Assembly: GCF_009711265.1 (NCBI RefSeq)
Contig: NZ_WMII01000009.1
Location: forward strand, 1 to 64,000
Direction: 5' to 3'
DNA length: 64,000 nt
From: Paracoccus shanxieyensis
Lineage (GTDB): Bacteria; Pseudomonadota; Alphaproteobacteria; Rhodobacterales; Rhodobacteraceae
Below, one piece after another: positions 43,868 through 52,416 of this stretch. The position numbers and the translations under genes are program-made. Numbering within the stretch: the first letter of the stretch is position 1; every line of letters starts with the position of its first letter. Under the pieces are notes generated by a model. It did not search any database, had not been told where the DNA came from, and was given only the letters and a program-made list of their open reading frames with translations.

Positions 43868-44784
43868 GCGTGATCTATGACCGCGTGGCGCTGATCGGTC
43901 TGGGGCTGATTGCCGGGTCGATGGCCTTGGCCATGCGCGAAAAGGGGCTTGCCGGCTCCATCGTCGGCCATGCCCGCAGTGCCGAGACGCGGGATACCGC
44001 GCTGGAGATCGGGCTGGTTGATCAGGTCTTTGCCACCGCTGCCGAGGCGGTTCAGGGCGCCGATCTGATCGTGCTGGCGGTTCCGGTCGGCGCGATGGAT
44101 GCCGTTGCCGCCGAGATTGCGCCGCATCTGAAGCCGGGGGCGACGGTGACGGATGTGGGCTCGGTCAAGCAGGCCGTGATTCAGGCCGTGGCGCCGCATA
44201 TCCCCGAGGGCGTGCATTTCGTACCGGGCCACCCCTTGGCGGGGACCGAACATTCCGGGCCCAAGGCCGGGTTTGCCAGCCTGTATCAGAACCGCTGGTG
44301 GCTGTTCACCCCGGCCGAGGGCTGCGACGAGGCTGCCATCGTCCGGCTGGAGGGGCTGGTGCAGGCCATGGGGGCCAAGACCGAACGCATGGATGCGCAG
44401 CATCACGATCTGGTCTTGGCGGTGACCAGCCACACCCCGCATCTGATCGCCTATACGATGGTGGGCGTCGCCGATCATCTGAAGCGGGTCACGGAATCGG
44501 AAGTGGTGCAATATTCCGCCGCCGGGTTTCGCGATTTCACCCGCATTGCTGCCTCGGACCCGACCATGTGGCGCGATGTGTTCTTGCAAAACAGAGAGGC
44601 GGTTCTGGACATCCTTGGCCGCTTCACCGAGGAATTGTTCGTGCTGCAACGCGCCATCCGCATGGGCGACGGCCCGCATCTGCACGACTATTTCACCCGG
44701 ACCCGCGCGATCCGTCGCGGCATCATCGAAGCCGGGCAGGACACCGCCGCACCCGATTTCGGACGCGGCGTGCCGAAACCCTAG
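43864..44784 (+). CDS. tyrC: Prephenate/arogenate dehydrogenase
   Basis: NAD(P)-dependent enzyme of 306 residues for tyrosine synthesis. The Rossmann motif is [17 protein letters not shown]; catalytic and substrate elements are [23 protein letters not shown] and [16 protein letters not shown]. It lacks the chorismate mutase domain of E. coli TyrA, matching the monofunctional TyrC type. Translationally coupled to hisC. Its TAG forms CTAG with the stop of the convergent DUF2125 gene. Confidence 0.92.
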   Translation: MSVIYDRVALIGLGLIAGSMALAMREKGLAGSIVGHARSAETRDTALEIGLVDQVFATAAEAVQGADLIVLAVPVGAMDAVAAEIAPHLKPGATVTDVGSVKQAVIQAVAPHIPEGVHFVPGHPLAGTEHSGPKAGFASLYQNRWWLFTPAEGCDEAAIVRLEGLVQAMGAKTERMDAQHHDLVLAVTSHTPHLIAYTMVGVADHLKRVTESEVVQYSAAGFRDFTRIAASDPTMWRDVFLQNREAVLDILGRFTEELFVLQRAIRMGDGPHLHDYFTRTRAIRRGIIEAGQDTAAPDFGRGVPKP

Positions 44785-45833
44785 GGCCGCAATTGCGGTG
44801 CCGGTCCCAGCGGGATCGGCCCCAGCGACATGCGGCCATCGGCCATGATCAGCGGCAGGCGCAACTCGCCCGGCTCCGGGCGGGGATAGGTCATCGCGCC
44901 GGGCGCGGCAGGCGCGCCATCCGTCTGTTCGCCCGGCATGGGCATGGCCGAGATCGAGCGGATCATCGCCCCGGCCAGCCGCACGGCGTTTTTCGGGATC
45001 AGCCCGGAATCCCCCGCCGCCTCCAGCATGGGGGTCGCGTCGCGGGAATAGAGGGCAAGCGCCCCGGTCGCGCGTCCCTGATCGTCCGGCCGGATCTGGC
45101 CGATGACGCGCGCGGTCAGCCTGCCGATGCTCAGCTTGGCCTCATCGATGCGCAGGGCGTTGGGCATCGGGGCGGGGATCGCGGCCAAGGCGGCGGGCGT
45201 CGGCGCGGTGTCCAGCCAGACCCGGCCCTTGCCCTGAAACATCACCGGACCCGCACCGCCGATACCATCGGCCATGTCCGCCAGTTGCGGAAAGGCGGTG
45301 GGGTCGAACTGGTCCAGCCGCCATGTCACGTCATAGGCCGCCGCCGCATCCTGTGGCGCCTTGGCATCCAGAGCCGCCATCCGGGCATCGACCGACAGCC
45401 CCGAAGCCAGCGGCCTGCCATCCAGCGCCACCGGCCCGGATGAAAGATGCGCCCATCGCGGCGCAAAGCCCGCCAGCGGTTGCAACCGGGTCTCGATGCG
45501 GGGATCGGTCAGGTCCAGCGGCATCGGGCCTTGGCCCAGATCCAGCGCCAGCGTCGGGGGCAGTTGCAACCGGGCGCGCATCGGGTTCAGCGGAAGGACC
45601 GAGATCACCGCCTGCGGCGCCTCGATCCGGCCGAATGTGGTCTGGATCTGCGGGTCCTGAAGGCGGATGCCGATGCGGTGCAGGTTGCGCAGCGGCGCAA
45701 CGCTTTGCGCCTGAAAGCCAAGGCCCGCGGCCGAAAGCTGGCGCAGTTGCGCGGCGGCATAGGTTTCGCCGCCGATCCACGCCCCCGCCAGCAGCAGGGC
45801 CAGAAGCAGCAGCAAGGACAGAAGGCGGCGCAT
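44781..45833 (-). CDS. DUF2125-family exported protein
   Basis: Predicted 350-residue protein with an N-terminal signal or anchor (LLSLLLLLALLLAGAWIGG) followed by TYAAAQLRQLSAAGLGFQAQ and repeated beta-strand-rich segments. This layout fits DUF2125, common in alphaproteobacteria, with no assigned function. The frequent LxLxLxxG strands suggest a lipid-binding-like or AsmA-like fold, but that is inference. Convergent with tyrC, sharing four bases at the stops. Confidence 0.7.
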   Translation of the reverse strand: MRRLLSLLLLLALLLAGAWIGGETYAAAQLRQLSAAGLGFQAQSVAPLRNLHRIGIRLQDPQIQTTFGRIEAPQAVISVLPLNPMRARLQLPPTLALDLGQGPMPLDLTDPRIETRLQPLAGFAPRWAHLSSGPVALDGRPLASGLSVDARMAALDAKAPQDAAAAYDVTWRLDQFDPTAFPQLADMADGIGGAGPVMFQGKGRVWLDTAPTPAALAAIPAPMPNALRIDEAKLSIGRLTARVIGQIRPDDQGRATGALALYSRDATPMLEAAGDSGLIPKNAVRLAGAMIRSISAMPMPGEQTDGAPAAPGAMTYPRPEPGELRLPLIMADGRMSLGPIPLGPAPQLRP

Positions 45834-45915
45834 GGTATTCCCCGATGGCTGGTCAGACGACTTGGATCGCGCGGCATCCTGTCCTAAACCGGGACCAAGG
45901 GAAAGGGCGGCAGAT

Positions 45916-46479
45916 ATGCGCGACGAACAGCCAAAGGCATGGGTCTTTGCCTATGGATCCTTGATGTGGCAGCCGGATTTCCCGGTCGCCACCCGCCAGA
46001 TCGCGCGGCTTGAGGGCTTTGCCCGGCGCTTTTGCATGCAATCCGTGGTGCATCGCGGCACGCCTGACGCACCGGGGCTGGTGCTGGCGCTGGACGAGGA
46101 GCCGGGCACGCATTGTCTGGGGCTGGCGCTTGGCGTTCTGGCCCGCGACTGGGACACGGTGCTGGCGGGGCTGCGCGAACGCGAATTGCCGACGCAGGCC
46201 TATGCCGAGCGGCTGGTGCCGCTGGTGCTGGCGGATGGCCGCGCCGTTGAGGCCGTGGCCTATGTGATGCGACAGGATCACGCGCAATATTGCCGGGATC
46301 TGGATCTGGATCAGCAGGCGCAGATCATCGCGCGTTCTGTCGGCGGGCGGGGGCCGAATGCCGATTACCTGATGAACACCGCCGCACATCTGGGCACACT
46401 GGGCATCGACGATCCCGATATTGCCGAACTGGCGCGCCGTGTGGCCGCGATCCGGGGCGCGCAGGCCGGGCAGCGGTAA
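45916..46479 (+). CDS. chaC: Gamma-glutamylcyclotransferase, ChaC type
   Basis: Predicted 187-residue enzyme releasing 5-oxoproline from glutathione. The substrate loop is VFAYGSLMWQPDF; RRFCMQSVVHRGTPDAPGL and the segment LRERELPTQAY, with the probable catalytic glutamate, match ChaC. ATG 45916 begins just before homology. It is divergent from the DUF2125 gene (82 bp between starts). The product feeds glutamate recycling. Confidence 0.92.
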   Translation: MRDEQPKAWVFAYGSLMWQPDFPVATRQIARLEGFARRFCMQSVVHRGTPDAPGLVLALDEEPGTHCLGLALGVLARDWDTVLAGLRERELPTQAYAERLVPLVLADGRAVEAVAYVMRQDHAQYCRDLDLDQQAQIIARSVGGRGPNADYLMNTAAHLGTLGIDDPDIAELARRVAAIRGAQAGQR

Positions 46480-46544
46480 GCCTTTCGCGTCAAATGTTTT
46501 CGATGCGCTTGCATCATGCCGGGCCGGGGCTACACTCGCGCGCG

Positions 46545-48191
46545 ATGGATCAGGAAGCGGGGGTCGATTTGTCCCAGTCAGAGGCGCAGAACCCCGGCGA
46601 CGGCACGTCGTCGCATCAGGGGCGTGAGGGGCGGCGCGACCGCGCGGCCCGGCTTGCGGCCAAGCGGCACTCGGGCAGGCCCGACGCGGCGGATCCGCAT
46701 TTCTCGCAGCCGGTGCGTCAGATCGTGCTGATGCTGATCGTGCTGGTGCTGGTCGGCATGGGGACATGGTTCGCCTATCGCCAGATCCTGCCGATCTTTG
46801 CGGCGAACCCGGCGCTGAACGGCGCGATCCTGCTGGTCTTTGTGCTGGGCGTGCTGACCTGTTTCTGGCAGGTCGGCCAACTGGTGCATTCGGTCAGCTG
46901 GATCGAGCGGTTCGCGGCGGGCAAGTTCGGCTATGGCCCCTTGGACCAGACCGCGCCGGAACGTCCGCCGCGTCTGCTGGCGCCGCTGGCCGCGCTGCTG
47001 GGCGCGCGCGGGCCGATGGGGGGCGCGATTTCCACGGAATCGGCGCGCTCGATTCAGGATTCGGTCGCAACCCGTATCGACGAGGCGCGCGATATCACGC
47101 GCTATCTGGCGAATTTGCTGATCTTTCTGGGGCTTCTGGGCACGTTCTATGGGCTGGCGACCACGGTTCCGGCCATCGTCGAAACCATCCGCACGCTTGC
47201 CCCCGGTCAGGGCGAAAGCGGGATCGAGGTCTTCGACAAGCTGATGCACGGGCTGGAAACCCAGCTTGGCGGCATGGCGACGGCGTTTTCAAGCTCGCTT
47301 CTGGGTCTGGCGGGGTCGCTGATCGTCGGCCTGCTGGAGCTGTTCGCGAGCCATGGCCAGAACCGCTTTTACCGCGAGCTTGAGGAATGGCTGTCGGGCT
47401 TTACCCGCATCGGCATGTCGGGCGAGGGCGGCGAACATGTGGCCTTGGCCGAATTCTTGCAGGGTGTCAGCGGCCAGATCGCCGGCTTGCAGGATTTCTA
47501 TGCCGCGCGCGATGTGCTGCGCGACGAAGAGGCCGCCGATGCCGACAGCCGCTCGATGGCGCTGGCGGCGGGCGTGCAGCAGTTGACGCAGCTGGTCGGC
47601 TCGGACCGGGATGCGCTGGCCGGTCAGGTCGCGCTGGAGCGTCAGGTGGCCAGCGACGCGCAGAGCCGTCTGGCGCAGATGGTCGAACGGCTTGCGGACG
47701 GGCAGGACCGGCTGCTGGTGGCGGTGCAGGCCGGGCAGGGTGGCGACAGCCGGCTTGAGGATCTCACCTCGGGGTTGGAGCAGGCATTTACCAGCCTGAT
47801 CGAGCGGCAGGACCGCCTGATCGCATTGGCCGCGCAGCCCACAGCAATGCCGCCCGAGATGGCGCAGGCGCTGGAGCGGATCACCGAAAGCCAGCAGCGC
47901 CTTGCTTTGGCCGCGCCGCAACCGGCGGCTTCCGGGGATGGTGCTGCGGCGCGGGCACTGGCCCGGCTGGCCGACGGGCAGGCGCGTCTGGTCGAACTGG
48001 CCGAGGCACGCCCCGGCGCGGCGCAGGACGACCCCGAGGCGCGGATGCGCCTGCGCTCGATCGACGTGCAACTGGGCCGTCTGGTCGAGGAAGCGGCCAG
48101 CGGTCGCGACGGGCTGATCGCCGAACTGCGCGAGGATATGGCCGCGCTGACCCGCGCCATCCGGGCGCTGGAGGCGCGCGATGGGGCTTAG
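46545..48191 (+). CDS. MotA/TolQ/ExbB-domain membrane protein with long cytosolic tail
   Basis: Predicted 548 residues from ATG 46545; an ATG at 46503 would add 14 and neither has a clear ribosome site. A charged start is followed by helices at about 55-75 and 87-105, then a pair near 185-200 and 260-285 (YLANLLIFLGLLGTFYGLAT; MATAFSSSLLGLAGSLIVG), the MotA/ExbB channel core. The remaining 250 residues are a soluble helical tail rich in Q, A and R with repeats such as LADGQDRLLVA, LIERQDRLIAL and LADGQARLVEL. It overlaps the OmpA-domain gene by 11 bases. Together they form a stator-like pair; the driven process is unknown. Confidence 0.82.
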   Translation: MDQEAGVDLSQSEAQNPGDGTSSHQGREGRRDRAARLAAKRHSGRPDAADPHFSQPVRQIVLMLIVLVLVGMGTWFAYRQILPIFAANPALNGAILLVFVLGVLTCFWQVGQLVHSVSWIERFAAGKFGYGPLDQTAPERPPRLLAPLAALLGARGPMGGAISTESARSIQDSVATRIDEARDITRYLANLLIFLGLLGTFYGLATTVPAIVETIRTLAPGQGESGIEVFDKLMHGLETQLGGMATAFSSSLLGLAGSLIVGLLELFASHGQNRFYRELEEWLSGFTRIGMSGEGGEHVALAEFLQGVSGQIAGLQDFYAARDVLRDEEAADADSRSMALAAGVQQLTQLVGSDRDALAGQVALERQVASDAQSRLAQMVERLADGQDRLLVAVQAGQGGDSRLEDLTSGLEQAFTSLIERQDRLIALAAQPTAMPPEMAQALERITESQQRLALAAPQPAASGDGAAARALARLADGQARLVELAEARPGAAQDDPEARMRLRSIDVQLGRLVEEAASGRDGLIAELREDMAALTRAIRALEARDGA

Positions 48192-49641
48192 CAGCCGCAA
48201 CAGCGGGCGCGAACGCTTTTCGGCGGTGATCTGGCCGGGCTTCGTCGATGCCATGTCGACGCTGCTGCTGGTGCTGATCTTTGCGCTGACCATCTTCATG
48301 GTGCTGCAATCGGTGCTGCGCCAGCAGATCACCTCGCAGGACAGCCAGTTGCGCCAGCTTGGCACGGTCGTCAGCAGTCAGGAAAGCGAATTGACCCAGC
48401 TTGGCAGCCGGGTGGCCGCGCTCAGCGATGCGCTGTCGACCTCGCAGGACCGGGCGCAGGGGCTGGACCGCGATCTGGCGGCGGAACGGGCGCGGCTGCG
48501 CGCCTCGGAAGCGGCCGTGGCGCAGGCGCGCGGAGAGGTGGATGCCCAGACCGAAGCGGCGCGTCTGGCCGCGGCTCGGCGCGAGGCGCTGGAGGCGCTG
48601 ATCGCCGATCTGCGCCGCCGCAATGCCGATGCGGGCACGCAACTGGACAGCACCCGGCAGCAGCTTTCCGATGCCGAGGCCGCGCGGCTGGCCGACAAGG
48701 CCGCTGCCGAGGCGCTGGAGCAACGGCTGGCCAATTCCGATGCCGAACTGAACGCGACGGCGCTGGCGCTGGATGCCTCGCGCAAGAAGGCCGAAGAGAC
48801 GCTGACCCTGCTGGCCGCCGCCGAAGCCGCGCGCAAGGATCTGGGCACGCGCGCCGATGCGCAGGCGACCGAGGCGGAACGGCAGGCCGGTCTGCTGGCC
48901 TTGGCGCAGCAGAAGCTGGCCGATCAGCAGGCCCTGTCGACCGAAGAACAGCGCCGGGTCGCCCTGCTGAATGAACAGGTGGCCGGGCTGAACGACCAGC
49001 TAGGGCGGCTGCAGACGGTCCTGCAAACCGCGGGCGACGACAAACGCGCCGCCGATCTGCGGGCCGAGGATCTGGGCCAGCAGTTGAACCTTGCGCTGGT
49101 CCGCGCCGCAGATGAGGAACGCCAGCGCCGCGCGCTGGAGGCCGACGCCCGCAGCAAGGCCGAGGCCGAGGCGCGCGATCTGGCGCGCTACCGCTCGGAA
49201 TTCTTCGGGCGGCTGTCGCAGATCCTGCAGGGCCGCGAGGGCGTGCGCGTGGTGGGCGACCGCTTCGCCTTTTCCTCCGAGGTGCTGTTTCCCGCAGGCG
49301 AGGCAACGCTGTCCAGCGAGGGCCGCAACCAGATCGCCGGGGTCACGCAGCTTTTGCAGCAAATCTCGTCCGAGATCCCGCCGGAAATCGACTGGATCAT
49401 CCGGGTCGATGGCCATACCGACAGCCAGCCGCTTTCCGGGCAGGGCCGCTATCGCGACAACTGGGAACTGAGCCAGGCGCGCGCGCTGTCGGTGGTGCGC
49501 TATATGGTCGAGGATCTGGGCTTTCCGGCAAATCGCCTGCTGCCCGCAGGGTTTGCCGATACGCGCCCGGTGGCGCAGGGCAGCAGCCCCGAGGCCAATG
49601 CCCAGAACCGCCGGATCGAGCTGAAGCTGACCGAGCGTTAG
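48181..49641 (+). CDS. MotB-like OmpA-domain peptidoglycan-binding protein
   Basis: Predicted 486 residues. The N-terminus has one helix (GFVDAMSTLLLVLIFALTIF), preceded by RFSAVIWPGFVDAM, where the aspartate sits at the MotB-like proton-site position. Residues 45-340 are a long alanine/glutamate/arginine coiled coil. The C-terminal 140 residues are an OmpA domain with VDGHTDSQPLSGQGRYRDNW, ELSQARALSVVRYM and EANAQNRRIELKL, which binds peptidoglycan. It overlaps the ExbB-like gene by 11 bases, so the two are made together. No flagellar, tol or exb genes lie nearby. Confidence 0.85.
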   Translation: MGLSSRNSGRERFSAVIWPGFVDAMSTLLLVLIFALTIFMVLQSVLRQQITSQDSQLRQLGTVVSSQESELTQLGSRVAALSDALSTSQDRAQGLDRDLAAERARLRASEAAVAQARGEVDAQTEAARLAAARREALEALIADLRRRNADAGTQLDSTRQQLSDAEAARLADKAAAEALEQRLANSDAELNATALALDASRKKAEETLTLLAAAEAARKDLGTRADAQATEAERQAGLLALAQQKLADQQALSTEEQRRVALLNEQVAGLNDQLGRLQTVLQTAGDDKRAADLRAEDLGQQLNLALVRAADEERQRRALEADARSKAEAEARDLARYRSEFFGRLSQILQGREGVRVVGDRFAFSSEVLFPAGEATLSSEGRNQIAGVTQLLQQISSEIPPEIDWIIRVDGHTDSQPLSGQGRYRDNWELSQARALSVVRYMVEDLGFPANRLLPAGFADTRPVAQGSSPEANAQNRRIELKLTER

Positions 49642-49709
49642 ACCGCCCGGTCAGATGTCGGGGCCATGGCGGGCCGATCAGACAGCGCAGCAGTCAGGCG
49701 GCGCGGCAA

Positions 49710-50684
49710 TCAGACGGCGCGCGGGTCCAGCAGCGTGTATTGATCGGGAAAGCGGTTCAGATAGCGCAGCATCGGCCCCGCAGCCCGCCATTGGCGAAAC
49801 AGCGCGGCCCGCAGCGCGGCAGGCTCGGGCCAGTGCCTGCGGGCCGACATGGCGACTTGCGGCGCTTGCGGGAAATGCCGCGCCAGAACCCGGCCAAAGG
49901 CGTCCCGCATCCGCATCGGCACGACGCCCTGCGACGCCTCCAACCACGGCTTCCGCGTGCCGATGAAATGGATCAGACAGGGATCCACCATCGCGGTCAG
50001 ATGCGCCGAGGCCGAGGTGAACTGCCAGTTCCACAGCGGGCTGATCTCGGCCCAGTCGCCTTGCAGGATGCCGTTCATCAGCGCCTGATCGCGGCCCAGA
50101 CCGGCCAGATGGCTGCGCGCGAAGCTGGCGGCGCGGGCGGGCAGATCGTCGCGGGCAAAGGCCTCGGTATCGATCATCACCACGCCTGCATTGAAATAGG
50201 GATGCGCGGGCTGGCCCAGTTTCTGGAACTCGCGCACCTTGCGTCCCGGCGTCCGCCATTGCCGGTTGTCGCGCACCGCAGCCACCGCGCGGCCCAGCAT
50301 GTCGGTTGACAAGAGCCGCGCCGGATCGCCGCGCTCATACAGAATATCGGCGTCGATCACCAGAATGCGACGGTAATGGCCGCGCAGCGCATTGCCCAGA
50401 AACAGCTCCATATAGGTCGCAAGCGAGCGGCGGGCATCCAGCGGCAGCGCATCCAGAAGTGCGTCGTCGCGCGCGGCGACATGGCCGATCCCGGCCTGCG
50501 TCAGCACCTCGGGCATCGAGACGGGCTCGGGCCCGCCGATCAGCACGTCATGGCCGTGCCCCGCTGCGGCCATGGCCAACGCCGGGACCGCCGCATAGGG
50601 CAGATAATTCGCGTCGCAGGCCACGATCACCGCAATATCCGAGGCGGGCCGGAAACCGGGGCTGAAAATCGGTGTCAGGCTCAT
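49710..50684 (-). CDS. Glycosyltransferase family 8-like protein
   Basis: Predicted 324-residue retaining glycosyltransferase. It opens with ASDIAVIVACDANYLPYA, has the DxD metal motif in RRILVIDADILYERGD (111-113), the acceptor-loop YFNAGVVMIDTEAF and the terminal GT8 motif IHFIGTRKPW. Related enzymes add glucose or galactose to lipopolysaccharide cores, but no sugar cluster adjoins it. It lies 68 bp from the convergent OmpA-domain gene. Confidence 0.87.
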   Translation of the reverse strand: MSLTPIFSPGFRPASDIAVIVACDANYLPYAAVPALAMAAAGHGHDVLIGGPEPVSMPEVLTQAGIGHVAARDDALLDALPLDARRSLATYMELFLGNALRGHYRRILVIDADILYERGDPARLLSTDMLGRAVAAVRDNRQWRTPGRKVREFQKLGQPAHPYFNAGVVMIDTEAFARDDLPARAASFARSHLAGLGRDQALMNGILQGDWAEISPLWNWQFTSASAHLTAMVDPCLIHFIGTRKPWLEASQGVVPMRMRDAFGRVLARHFPQAPQVAMSARRHWPEPAALRAALFRQWRAAGPMLRYLNRFPDQYTLLDPRAV

Positions 50685-50779
50685 ATCGCGGCTTTCTGCA
50701 TGGCAAGCTTCTCCGGTTCGGCCAGGATGCCGATGGTCCGGTTTACGCCCGGGCGGGCAGCTTGTCCAACCGGATGCGC

Positions 50780-51361
50780 TTAGCCCTCGGGCGTGTGCTG
50801 ACTGCCGTGCTGGCCGTTGCCATTGCCGTTTTCACGCGGCGGACGACCGATCACATCGCGCAGCGCGTCCAGCTCGATGAAATTGTCGGCCTGACGGCGC
50901 AACTCATCCGCGATCATCGGCGGCTGGCTGCGCATGGTCGAGACGACCGAGACGCGCACGCCCATGCGCTGCAATGCCTCGACCAGCGGACGGAAATCGC
51001 CATCGCCGGAAAACAGCACCGCATGATCCAGTCGCGGCGCCAGTTCCATGGCGTTCACCACCAGTTCGACATCCATATTGCCCTTGACCTTGCGGCGGCC
51101 CATCGCGTCGGTGTATTCGCGGGCGGGCTTCGTCACCATGGTAAAGCCGTTGTAATGCAGCCAGTCCACCAGCGGGCGGATCGGCGAATAATCCTCGTTC
51201 TCCAGCAGGGCGGTGTAGTAATAGGCGCGGATCAACTTGCCACGGCGCTCGAATTCCTGACGCAGCAGCTTGTAATCAATGTCGAAACCCAGCGACTTGG
51301 CGGCGGCATATAAATTGGACCCGTCGATGAACAACGCCAGCCGGTCGTCTTTGTAAAACAC
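50780..51361 (-). CDS. NYN-domain (LabA/DUF88) putative ribonuclease
   Basis: Predicted 193-residue PIN-like protein. Metal-binding acidic residues are in LFIDGSNLY (Asp13), KGNMDVELVVNAM (Asp97) and LFSGDGDFRPL (Asp120, Asp122). Members degrade or bind RNA. The C-terminal 20 residues are low complexity (NGNGNGQHGSQ). It begins with GTG at 51361 behind GAGGG and faces folK with only 12 bases between start codons. Confidence 0.9.
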   Translation of the reverse strand: MFYKDDRLALFIDGSNLYAAAKSLGFDIDYKLLRQEFERRGKLIRAYYYTALLENEDYSPIRPLVDWLHYNGFTMVTKPAREYTDAMGRRKVKGNMDVELVVNAMELAPRLDHAVLFSGDGDFRPLVEALQRMGVRVSVVSTMRSQPPMIADELRRQADNFIELDALRDVIGRPPRENGNGNGQHGSQHTPEG

Positions 51362-51373
51362 GATACCCTCGAT

Positions 51374-51967
51374 ATGACAGAGAAACTTTTAACTAACGGG
51401 ACACTAGCCCTGGTCGCAGCGGGCGGAAACCTGCCAAGTTCGGCAGGTCCGCCCGGCAAGACCCTGCGTGCCGCAATCGCGATGATAGCGCAAGCAAATG
51501 ATGTTTCAGTGATTTCCGTCAGCCAGTTCTGGCAGACTCCCGCCTATCCGGCAGGCAGTGGTCCCGACTTCGTTAACGCAGCGTTAACCCTCGTGAGCCG
51601 GCTCGATGCTCAAAATTTACTCAGGTTGCTGCACCGGATCGAAGCTGAACTGGGGCGCAGCCGCGATGCGGGCCGCTGGGCCGCGCGGGGCATCGATCTG
51701 GACCTGATCGCGTTCGGCGATGCGGTGCTGCCCGATCCCGACACACAGGCGCAATGGCGCGGTCTGGCGCCGGAACGGCAGGCGCGTGAGACGCCCGAGC
51801 AGTTGATTCTGCCGCATCCCCGCATGCAGGATCGCGGCTTCGTGCTGGTCCCCTTGGCGCAGGTCGCGCCGCAATGGGTGCATCCGGTGCTGGATCGCAG
51901 CGTGGCGCAGCTTCTGGCGGACTTGCCAGCCTCGGCCCGGCAGGATATAAGGCCGGTCACAACTTGA
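51374..51967 (+). CDS. folK: 2-amino-4-hydroxy-6-hydroxymethyldihydropteridine pyrophosphokinase
   Basis: HPPK of 197 residues, transferring pyrophosphate in folate synthesis. Motifs are VSVISVSQFWQTPAYPAGSG, GRWAARGIDLDLIAFGD (metal aspartates) and LPHPRMQDRGFVLVPL. The N-terminal ALVAAGGNLPSSAGPPG replaces the usual short LGSNLG turn with a longer loop, and that DNA forms a strong hairpin (51421-51454). No good ribosome site precedes ATG 51374. rpoZ follows after 68 bp. Confidence 0.93.
   Translation: MTEKLLTNGTLALVAAGGNLPSSAGPPGKTLRAAIAMIAQANDVSVISVSQFWQTPAYPAGSGPDFVNAALTLVSRLDAQNLLRLLHRIEAELGRSRDAGRWAARGIDLDLIAFGDAVLPDPDTQAQWRGLAPERQARETPEQLILPHPRMQDRGFVLVPLAQVAPQWVHPVLDRSVAQLLADLPASARQDIRPVTT
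51421..51454 (+). other. Strong hairpin inside the start of folK
   Basis: Thirteen paired bases in two blocks: GGGCGG with CCGCCC (51421-51426, 51449-51454) and ACCTGCC with GGCAGGT (51429-51435, 51442-51448), separated only by a two-A bulge, around the six-base loop AAGTTC. It starts 47 bases after the folK ATG. It could slow or regulate folK translation, or serve the divergent NYN promoter region. No T-tract follows, so it is not an intrinsic terminator. Confidence 0.6.
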
Positions 51968-52035
51968 CATTCCCTTGGCGATTGCTGAAATATGCGGCTT
52001 CGCCCAGATAACCGATTCCAAACCGAAGGTGACCG

Positions 52036-52392
52036 ATGGCCCGCGTGACAGTCGAAGATTGCGTTGACAAGGTTCCGAACCGTTTCGATCTGGTGATGCT
52101 GGCCGCCCATCGCGCGCGCGAAATCGCCGCTGGAAGTCCGCTGACCGTCGATCGCGACAATGACAAGAACCCGGTCGTGTCCCTGCGTGAAATCGCGGAT
52201 GAGACGCAGCCGGTCGACGAATTGCGCGAACGCATGATCGAAGCCACCCAGACCCAGATTGAGGTTGATGAGCCCGAAGAAGACGCGATGGCGCTGCTTC
52301 TTGGCGCAGAAGTCGATCGTCCGAAGCCCGTCGATGAGGAATCGGAAGAGCGGATGCTGCGCATGATGCTGGAAGCTCAGGGCCGCGGCTAA
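52036..52392 (+). CDS. rpoZ: RNA polymerase omega subunit
   Basis: Small RNA polymerase assembly subunit, 118 residues. The start [20 protein letters not shown], then [11 protein letters not shown] and [10 protein letters not shown] are diagnostic. The acidic C-terminal extension is usual in alphaproteobacteria. It is followed after 24 bp by the (p)ppGpp synthetase gene, the common order, and omega itself contributes to ppGpp binding. Confidence 0.97.
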   Translation: MARVTVEDCVDKVPNRFDLVMLAAHRAREIAAGSPLTVDRDNDKNPVVSLREIADETQPVDELRERMIEATQTQIEVDEPEEDAMALLLGAEVDRPKPVDEESEERMLRMMLEAQGRG

Positions 52393-52416
52393 GGGGTTCA
52401 GGGGTCTTCGGCACAG

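Noticed and set aside
46290..46544. Upstream extension of the MotA/ExbB-like protein
   Set aside because: The extension overlaps chaC in another frame and has no family similarity; ATG 46545 is more likely.
46545..49641. Zorya-type defence system
   Set aside because: The pair resembles ZorA/ZorB in layout, but the next genes are a GT8 glycosyltransferase, NYN protein and folK. No ZorC, ZorD or ZorE-like gene is present, so only the stator-like pair is claimed.
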